NCBI GenBank assembly: GCA_026785795.1
Contig: JAJAZJ010000005.1
Span: forward strand, 1 to 6,872
DNA: 6,872 nucleotides
Direction of reading: 5' to 3'
Source of the DNA: Pseudoxanthomonas sp.
GTDB taxonomy: Bacteria > Pseudomonadota > Gammaproteobacteria > Xanthomonadales > Xanthomonadaceae
Shown: piece by piece, positions 1 to 6,872 of the stretch
Numbering within the stretch: position 1 is the first letter of the stretch
How the letters are laid out: each line of letters opens with the position of its first letter
The notes under the pieces: model-generated
What the model saw: only the letters and a program-made list of their open reading frames with translations
Databases searched by the model: none
Told to the model about the DNA's origin: nothing
Translations under genes and position numbers: made by a program

Positions 1-2344
<2,344 letters not shown>

Positions 2345-2348
<4 letters not shown>

Positions 2349-3430
2349 GCGGCGTTCGCCAGCTCAGCTTCCGCCGGCAGCCGGCGCGGTGCAATGACCG
2401 CCACGGCCTCAGCAATAGCCTTGATGTGCGCCGGAGTGGTGCCGCAGCAGCCACCCACCAGGTTAAGCAGGCCGGATTCGGCGAACTCCTTCAGGGTGGC
2501 GGCCATCTCTTCGGGGGACTCGTCGTATTCGCCGAATGCATTGGGCAGGCCGGCGTTGGGATGTGCGCTGACGTAGCCATCGGCAATGCGCGCCAGCGTT
2601 TCGACATGTTCGCGCAGGTCCTTGGCGCCCAGCGCGCAGTTCAGGCCTACCGAGAGCGGCCTACCGTGTGCAACGGACGCATAAAAGGCTTCGGCCGTCT
2701 GTCCGGAAAGGGTGCGTCCCGACGCGTCGGTGATGGTGCCGGAGATCATCACCGGCAGGCGGCCACCCCGCGCCTCGAATACCTCCTCGATCGCGTACAG
2801 AGCGGCCTTGGCGTTGAGCGTATCGAAGACGGTTTCCACCATGATCGTGTCCGCGCCGCCGTCGATCAGGCCTTCGATGGCCTCGCGATAGGTTGTACGC
2901 AGCTCGTCGAAGCTGGTGTTGCGGTAGCCCGGGTCGTTCACCGCCGGGCTGATGGAGGCGGTGCGGCTGGTCGGCCCCAGCACCCCGATCACAAAACGAG
3001 GTTTATCGGGCGTGGTGGCCTGCATCGCGTCGCAGCAGGCCCGCGCCACGCGCGCGCCCTCGCGGTTGAGTTCATAGACCAGATGCTGCAGGTGATAATC
3101 GGCCTGGCTGACCGAGGTGGCGTTGAAGGTGTTGGTTTCGACCAGGTCGGCGCCGGCCTGCAGGTATTCGGTGTGCACGCCGGCGATGACTTCCGGCTTG
3201 CTCAGCAGCAGCAGATCGTTGTTGCCCTTCAGGTCGTGGCCGCACTGGCCGTCATGGACGTGCGCGCTGTCGAAGCCATCGACGAAACGTTCGCCACGGT
3301 AGTCGGCTTCCTCCATCCGATGGCGCTGGATCATGGTGCCCATGGCCCCGTCGATAATCAGGATGCGTTCGCGCAGGGCCTGCTGCAGCGCCTCGGCACG
3401 TGCGGGATGCAGCCACGGCAAGGTGTTCAT
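2345..3430 (-). CDS. metH: Methionine synthase homocysteine-binding module, stand-alone protein (MetH N-terminal part)
   Basis: A 361-residue homocysteine S-methyltransferase (pfam S-methyl_trans) domain equal to the first module of full-length MetH. It binds and activates homocysteine through zinc. The glycine-rich start [11 protein letters not shown] (25-35) is the usual barrel opening. The three zinc ligands are present: Cys265 in [11 protein letters not shown], and Cys328-Cys329 in [12 protein letters not shown], equivalent to E. coli Cys247, Cys310 and Cys311. It contains no pterin or B12 domain; these are encoded by the next gene, so the two proteins must act together, presumably as a complex. 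It could be mistaken for a betaine- or S-methylmethionine-dependent enzyme (BhmT/MmuM). The immediate overlap with the rest of MetH and the close match to MetH argue against that. Its ATG overlaps the regulator's stop (ATGA at 3427-3430), with a GGGG-containing ribosome site about 8 bases upstream. Its own TGA overlaps the next start at 2345-2348. Confidence 0.95.
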
Positions 3431-4356
3431 GGCTTGACCCCGATCAGTGATATCACTTCGAAGTGGGGCGGACGCCGCTCGCGCGTGACCGTGCCCAGGT
3501 TGGACACCTGCAGGCCCGCCTTCTCGGCGAACTTTCGCAGCTCCTGGTCGGTGAAGCCCAGGTTCACGTGCCCGTAGCCCCGCACCGTGGCCTCATGCTC
3601 GTGCCTGGCCAGGCTGCTGAGCAGCAGCTTGCCGCCGGGCCGCAGCACCCGCGCGGCTTCTGCAACCGCCTTGCCCGGGCTGACCGAATAGGTCAGCGCA
3701 TGCATCAGCACCACCAGGTCGAAACTGTGGTCGACAAAGGGCAGGGCATGCATATCGCCTTCGCGCACCTCCACGTTGGGGAAGCGGCGCAGGCGCTCGC
3801 CCGCCGCCGCGACCACCCGTGCGCTGGTGTCTATGCACACGTAGCGCTGCGCATGCGGGGAAAGCAGCTCGGCCAGCACCCCATCGCCCGATGCAATGTC
3901 CAGCACGTCACCGGTCTCGAATAGCGGAAGTGCGGTGCGGGCCAGCGCTTCCCAGGTGCGACCGGGCGAATAGTGGCGCTCCATGTCGCCGGCCACGCTG
4001 TCGGCCCAATTCTGCACGGCGGCACGGGCGGCCAGCACCGAGGGCACGCGCTCGGCGTCCTGGCGCAGCAGCGGATCGTCGCTGCCGTCGCGCAGGCTGC
4101 GCCACAGGTCGCGCTGGTGGGCGTCCAGGTGGGCTTCATCGAAGCGGTAATAAGCGGAGACACCGGCACGACGGTCACGCACCAGCCCGGCTTCCTTGAG
4201 CTTGGCCAGGTGGGTGGACACCCGTGGCTGCGCGAGCTGGGTGATGGCGGACAGTTCGGCCACGGTCAGCTCCTCACCCGCCAGCAGCACCAGCAGGCGC
4301 ACGCGTGTGGCGTCGGCGAATACCTTCAGGCGGTTCGACCAGGCCTCCAGATCCAT
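3427..4356 (-). CDS. sahR: ArsR-family transcriptional regulator fused to a SAM-dependent methyltransferase fold (SahR-type)
   Basis: A 309-residue two-domain protein. Residues 1-90 form an ArsR/SmtB winged helix: the recognition helix lies near [19 protein letters not shown] (41-59) and the wing near 62-72. Where metal-sensing ArsR proteins have ELCVCDL, this one has ELTVAEL (29-35), so the classic metal-binding cysteines are absent. Residues about 130-309 form a class I methyltransferase fold: motif I is VLDIASGDG (151-159), followed by the ribose-contacting CIDTS (174-178), GDMHALPF (200-207), [11 protein letters not shown] (211-221) and [10 protein letters not shown] (237-246). This architecture next to metH matches the known SahR regulators of methionine and S-adenosylhomocysteine recycling in Proteobacteria. 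Binding of SAH by the C-terminal domain is inferred from that family; the domain may be a sensor with no methyltransferase activity. The gene leads the operon and probably represses its own promoter. A GGGAAG ribosome site sits about 5 bases before the ATG. Confidence 0.9.
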   Translation of the reverse strand: MDLEAWSNRLKVFADATRVRLLVLLAGEELTVAELSAITQLAQPRVSTHLAKLKEAGLVRDRRAGVSAYYRFDEAHLDAHQRDLWRSLRDGSDDPLLRQDAERVPSVLAARAAVQNWADSVAGDMERHYSPGRTWEALARTALPLFETGDVLDIASGDGVLAELLSPHAQRYVCIDTSARVVAAAGERLRRFPNVEVREGDMHALPFVDHSFDLVVLMHALTYSVSPGKAVAEAARVLRPGGKLLLSSLARHEHEATVRGYGHVNLGFTDQELRKFAEKAGLQVSNLGTVTRERRPPHFEVISLIGVKP

Positions 4357-4388
4357 GATATCTTCCCATCGCGATATAGAGATATTGT
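4357..4388. promoter_or_regulatory. Candidate autoregulatory operator: clustered GATAT elements over the -10/+1
   Basis: In otherwise GC-rich DNA, GATAT occurs at 4357, 4373 and 4381 on the plus strand, with the 8-bp palindrome ATCGCGAT at 4368-4375 between them. ATATC (4358-4362) and GATAT (4373-4377) form an inverted repeat with a 10-base spacer. GATATAGA/GATATTGT is an 8-base direct repeat. The cluster covers the proposed -10, start point and leader of the regulator gene, where an ArsR-family dimer would block transcription. Assignment to this regulator is inference; I cannot confirm the family consensus from the window alone. Confidence 0.45.
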
Positions 4389-4412
4389 CCGCCTACGCTG
4401 CGCGCGGGTCAA
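4384..4412 (-). promoter_or_regulatory. Sigma70-type promoter of the regulator-metH operon
   Basis: Read on the minus strand there is TTGACC (4412-4407), a 17-base spacer, and GACAAT (4389-4384). This is close to the consensus in both hexamers and has ideal spacing. It predicts a transcript start near 4377 and a leader of about 20 bases before the ATG at 4356, which leaves room for the ribosome site but not for a riboswitch. Expression control is therefore more likely by protein binding at the promoter. Confidence 0.65.
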
Positions 4413-4440
4413 GCGCATACGCCTGCGCATGGTGGCCCGG

Positions 4441-4446
4441 TACAAT
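4441..4446 (+). promoter_or_regulatory. Candidate -10 element for the acyl-CoA dehydrogenase gene
   Basis: TACAAT stands out in the divergent intergenic region and would start a transcript near 4453, giving a leader of about 28 bases before the GTG at 4481. The sequence 17 bases upstream (TACGCC) is a poor -35 match, so the promoter may be weak or helped by an activator. The GATAT cluster lies some 60-95 bases upstream of this start. Confidence 0.45.
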
Positions 4447-4468
4447 CGCACCCTTATTCATCTGTCAC

Positions 4469-4474
4469 GAGGTG
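4469..4474 (+). promoter_or_regulatory. Ribosome binding site that fixes the GTG start of the dehydrogenase
   Basis: GAGGTG is a good Shine-Dalgarno match, 6 bases before the GTG at 4481. The frame stays open upstream to 4196, but that extension lies on top of the divergent regulator gene and promoter region and has no acyl-CoA dehydrogenase character. The family N-terminus (MDF-SEEQ) begins exactly at 4481. A second GTG at 4472 overlaps this ribosome site and is unlikely to be used. Confidence 0.75.
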
Positions 4475-4480
4475 TTTGCC

Positions 4481-5629
4481 GTGGATTTCGGTTTCAGCGA
4501 AGAGCAGTTGATGATCCAGGACGCGGCCCGTCGCATCGCCCAGGAAAAAATCGCGCCCAGCGCGGAGCATTTCGACCGGGTGGGTGAGTTCCCGCTGGAG
4601 AACATCCGCCTGCTGGGCGAAAACGGACTGATGGGGATCGAGGTGCCGGTCGAGTACGGCGGCGCGGGCATGGACCCGATTGCCTACGTGCTGGCGATCA
4701 TCGAGATCGCCGCCGCTGATGCGGCGCACTCCACCATCATGTCGGTGAACAACTCGCTGTTCTGCAACGGCATCCTCAAATTCGGCACCGAAGCGCAGAA
4801 GCAGAAGTACGTGCGTGAAATTGCCGAAGGCAAGGAGATCGCCGCGTTTGCCCTGACCGAGCCGCAGTCCGGTTCGGACGCCACCGCGATGCGCTGCCGC
4901 GCGCAAAAGCAGGCAGACGGCAGCTACGTCATCAACGGCAAGAAAAGCTGGATTACATCAGGCACGGTGGCCAAGTACATCGTGCTGTTTGCAATGAGTG
5001 ATCCGGAAAAAGGCGCGCGTGGCGTGACCGCGTTCCTGATCGATACCACGCAGCCGGGCTTCCATCGCGGCAAATCCGAGCCCAAGCTGGGCATCCGCGC
5101 CTCGGCCACCTGTGAAATAGAGTTCACCGACTATGTGGTGCCTGTCGACGCCGTACTGGGTGCCGAGGGCCAGGGCTTCAAGATTGCGATGGGCGTGCTG
5201 GACGCCGGCCGCATCGGTATTGCTGCGCAGGCGATCGGCCTGTCGCGTGCGGCGTATGAGGCAAGCATCGCGTACGTGAAGGAGCGCAAGGCCTTCGGTG
5301 CGCCCATCGGCACCTTCCAGATGATCCAGGCCAAGATCGCGGACATGAAGTGCAAGCTGGATGCCGCGACCCTGCTGACCCTGCGCGCGGCCTGGGTGAA
5401 AAGCCAGGACAAGCCCTTTGCCACCGAGGCCTCCATTGCCAAGCTGACCGCCTCGGAGTCCGCCATGTGGATCACCCACCAGGCCGTGCAGATCCACGGC
5501 GGCATGGGTTACTCCAAGGAAATGCCGCTGGAGCGCTATTTCCGCGACGCCAAGATCACTGAAATCTACGAGGGCACCAGCGAGATCCAGCGTCTGGTGA
5601 TTGCCCGTAACGAAACCGGCCTGCGCTGA
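4481..5629 (+). CDS. Acyl-CoA dehydrogenase (short/medium-chain type flavoenzyme)
   Basis: A 382-residue FAD enzyme, the normal full length for the family. It catalyses alpha,beta-dehydrogenation of acyl-CoA thioesters in the cytoplasm and passes electrons to electron-transfer flavoprotein. The N-terminal helical domain begins with DFGFSEEQ. The central beta domain carries the FAD-contacting AFALTEPQSGSD (122-133) and KSWITSG (155-161). The C-terminal helical domain has the QIHGGMGYSKEMPLERYFRD segment (337-356) and the signature ITEIYEGTSEIQR. Glu364 in YEGTSE is the expected catalytic base, at the position used by short- and medium-chain dehydrogenases rather than by isovaleryl or long-chain enzymes. 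The exact substrate (butyryl-CoA, or a branched acyl-CoA from amino-acid breakdown) cannot be read from sequence alone. The gene stands alone: divergent from the methionine operon, convergent with the efflux gene, and followed by a terminator 37 bases after the stop. Confidence 0.95.
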   Translation: MDFGFSEEQLMIQDAARRIAQEKIAPSAEHFDRVGEFPLENIRLLGENGLMGIEVPVEYGGAGMDPIAYVLAIIEIAAADAAHSTIMSVNNSLFCNGILKFGTEAQKQKYVREIAEGKEIAAFALTEPQSGSDATAMRCRAQKQADGSYVINGKKSWITSGTVAKYIVLFAMSDPEKGARGVTAFLIDTTQPGFHRGKSEPKLGIRASATCEIEFTDYVVPVDAVLGAEGQGFKIAMGVLDAGRIGIAAQAIGLSRAAYEASIAYVKERKAFGAPIGTFQMIQAKIADMKCKLDAATLLTLRAAWVKSQDKPFATEASIAKLTASESAMWITHQAVQIHGGMGYSKEMPLERYFRDAKITEIYEGTSEIQRLVIARNETGLR

Positions 5630-5665
5630 AGTAATCCCGCGCACGCGGAAGTGAACCGGCCAAGT

Positions 5666-5695
5666 AAAAAGCCCCGGCATTGCCGGGGCTTTTTT
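5666..5695. terminator. Bidirectional intrinsic terminator between convergent genes
   Basis: A perfect 8-bp GC stem, GCCCCGGC (5671-5678) with GCCGGGGC (5682-5689), has a 3-base ATT loop. It is flanked by AAAAA on the left and a run of T on the right, so the stem can extend by A-T pairs. It works for the dehydrogenase on the plus strand (stop at 5629). On the minus strand it serves the efflux permease (stop at 5716), where the A run reads as a U tract. Confidence 0.93.
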
Positions 5696-5715
5696 GTTTA
5701 AGCAGCGTGCCACGG

Positions 5716-6872
5716 TCAGCGCGGGGCGGGCCTGTTCACCTGCTCCAGGTATTCCTTCGAGTGCTCGTCCAGCTTGTCACCCAGCATGCGCCGTACCACC
5801 ACGAAAAACACCGGGATCAGCAGCAAGCCCAGGAAGGTGGCGAACAGCATGCCGCCAATCACCCCCGTGCCGATGGCGTCGCGTGCGTTGGCGCCGGCGT
5901 CCGTGGACAGGGCCATGGGCATCACCCCCATGATGAAGGCGAACGATGTCATCAGGATCGGGCGGAAGCGCAGGCGCGCCGCCTCGGTGATCGCATCGCG
6001 CAAGGTCTTTCCCTCGGCACGCTGGGCCACCGCGAACTCGATGATCAGGATCGCATTCTTCGCCGCCAGGCCAATGATGGTGATCATGCCGATCTTGAAG
6101 TAGATGTCGTTGGGCAAGCCGCGGGCCATGGAGAACAGGATGGCGCCCAGCACCCCCACCGGCACCACCAGCAGCACCGCAATCGGTACCGACCAGCTTT
6201 CATACAGCGCGGCCAGGCACAGGAACACCACCACGATGGACAGTGCCAACAGCAGGGTTGCGGCATTGCCCGCCAGTATTTCCTGGTAGGACAGGCCGGT
6301 CCAGTCATAGCCGAAACCTGGGGGCAGGTCGTTGGCCACGATGGCTTCCATGACCTGCATCGCTTCGCCCGAACTTCGCCCTGGCGCCTGCGAGCCAACG
6401 ATGTTGACCGCTGCGTAGCCGTTGTAGCGGGTCAGTGACGGCGGGCTGGTCACCCATTCCGGCTTGACCACGTTGCTGAGCGGGATCATCTCGTTGCCGC
6501 CCGTGCCCAGCGTGCTGGGGGTGAAAAAGTGCCCAAGCGCCTCGGTCCCCATGCGGTATGGCGCGTCGGCCTGCATGTTCACGCGCTTGATGCGGCCCTC
6601 GTAGAAAAAGTCGTTTACATAGACCGGGGCCAGCATCAGCTGTATCCCGCCATAGATGTCGGTCACCGACATGCCCATGGCCTGGGCCTGTACGCGGTCC
6701 ACGTTCAGTTTCACCTGCGGAGCGTCCTCAAGGCCGTTGGGGCGCACGCCAGTGACTGCCTGGCTCTGCGCAGCCTAGCCCAACAGAATGTTGCGCGCCT
6801 GGGTCAGGGCTTCATGGCCTGCGCCGCTGCGATCCTGCAGGTACATGTCGAAGCCCCCGAACGCACCCAGCC
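5716..6872 (-). pseudogene. RND (HAE-1) multidrug efflux permease, C-terminal third, interrupted by an in-frame TAG and truncated by the window edge
   Basis: This is the inner-membrane proton/drug antiporter of an AcrB/MexB-type tripartite pump; only the C-terminal ~385 codons of the usual ~1050 are inside the window. Upstream of the stop, the frame reads GGFDMYLQDRSGAGHEALTQ and ARNILLG, equal to the AcrB porter segment. After TAG (6775-6777) it resumes as AAQSQAV-TGVRPNGLEDAP with no frame change. The remaining open stretch (343 residues from a GTG at 6747) holds part of the docking domain (YVNDFFYEGRIKRV) and TM8 to TM12. Proton-relay residues matching AcrB Lys940, Arg971 and Thr978 are kept as Lys230, Arg260 and Thr267 in that numbering. 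A restart at 6747 would make a protein without the proton-carrying TM4 aspartates or the drug pocket, so it should not pump. I infer a recent nonsense mutation or a base-call error. No outer-membrane channel gene follows; the gene ends at a terminator. The paralogue (for example which Sme-type pump) cannot be assigned. Confidence 0.85.
6775..6777 (-). other. In-frame amber codon in the efflux permease gene
   Basis: The plus-strand CTA reads as TAG in the permease frame, between ILLG and AAQSQ. In AcrB the aligned sequence is LLAEAAKHPD, so the stop sits in a conserved helix-to-linker region where homologues have a sense codon. A single base substitution (for example from CAG, GAG, AAG or TTG) is enough to explain it. 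Confidence 0.9.

Noticed and set aside
2426..3577. A 383-codon plus-strand open frame
   Set aside because: It lies opposite the zinc-binding homocysteine module and the end of the regulator; it is an antisense shadow caused by GC-rich third codon positions.
4357..4390. SAM or SAH riboswitch in the metH operon leader
   Set aside because: The predicted leader is only about 20 bases, too short for any known riboswitch; a protein operator is the simpler explanation.
4196..4480. N-terminal extension of the acyl-CoA dehydrogenase reading frame
   Set aside because: It overlaps the divergent regulator gene and its promoter, lacks family similarity, and a good ribosome site with GTG at 4481 gives the standard family N-terminus.
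4958..5713. A 251-codon minus-strand open frame opposite the acyl-CoA dehydrogenase
   Set aside because: Antisense shadow; it crosses the terminator and has no domain signal.
5680..6438. A 252-codon plus-strand open frame opposite the efflux permease
   Set aside because: Its translation is Gln/His-rich low complexity typical of antisense to membrane protein codons; it begins inside the terminator hairpin.
6748..6777. Reassigned or selenocysteine/pyrrolysine-type decoding at the in-frame stop
   Set aside because: The codon is TAG, not TGA, which excludes selenocysteine. Nothing in the window suggests pyrrolysine machinery, and the site is not a catalytic position in RND permeases.

Overview
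The window is GC-rich chromosomal DNA with tightly packed genes. Its protein sequences and gene arrangement fit a gammaproteobacterium of the Xanthomonadaceae (Stenotrophomonas, Xanthomonas or Pseudoxanthomonas type). The lineage call is inferred from the split methionine synthase preceded by an ArsR-methyltransferase regulator, from GC content and from protein style. No rRNA or other marker gene is present to confirm it. I see no tRNA, insertion sequence, CRISPR array or phage feature.

Left part (1-4412, minus strand): one operon reads right to left. A sigma70-like promoter (TTGACC, 17 bp, GACAAT) drives an ArsR-family regulator with a C-terminal SAM/SAH-binding methyltransferase fold (SahR type). 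Next comes the homocysteine-binding module of cobalamin-dependent methionine synthase as its own 361-residue protein. Last is the remaining MetH (pterin-binding, B12 cap, B12-binding and start of the activation domain), which runs off the left edge. Both junctions are 4-bp ATGA stop/start overlaps. The likely logic is that the regulator senses the SAM/SAH state and adjusts remethylation of homocysteine. Several GATAT elements lie over the promoter -10 and start region and are the best operator candidate.

Middle (4413-5715): a divergent acyl-CoA dehydrogenase starts at a GTG behind a good ribosome binding site and ends before a strong hairpin that can terminate transcription in both directions.

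Right part (5716-6872, minus strand): the C-terminal third of an RND (HAE-1) multidrug efflux permease, convergent with the dehydrogenase and cut by the right edge. Its reading frame carries an in-frame TAG at 6775-6777. Homologous sequence continues on both sides in the same frame, so this copy looks like a recent nonsense mutant, or there is a base error in the sequence.

Most of the window is conserved housekeeping metabolism. The points of real interest are the amber codon in the efflux permease, the coupled sahR-metH-metH architecture with its candidate operator, and the sensor-domain regulator. I did not find evidence for a wholly new system.
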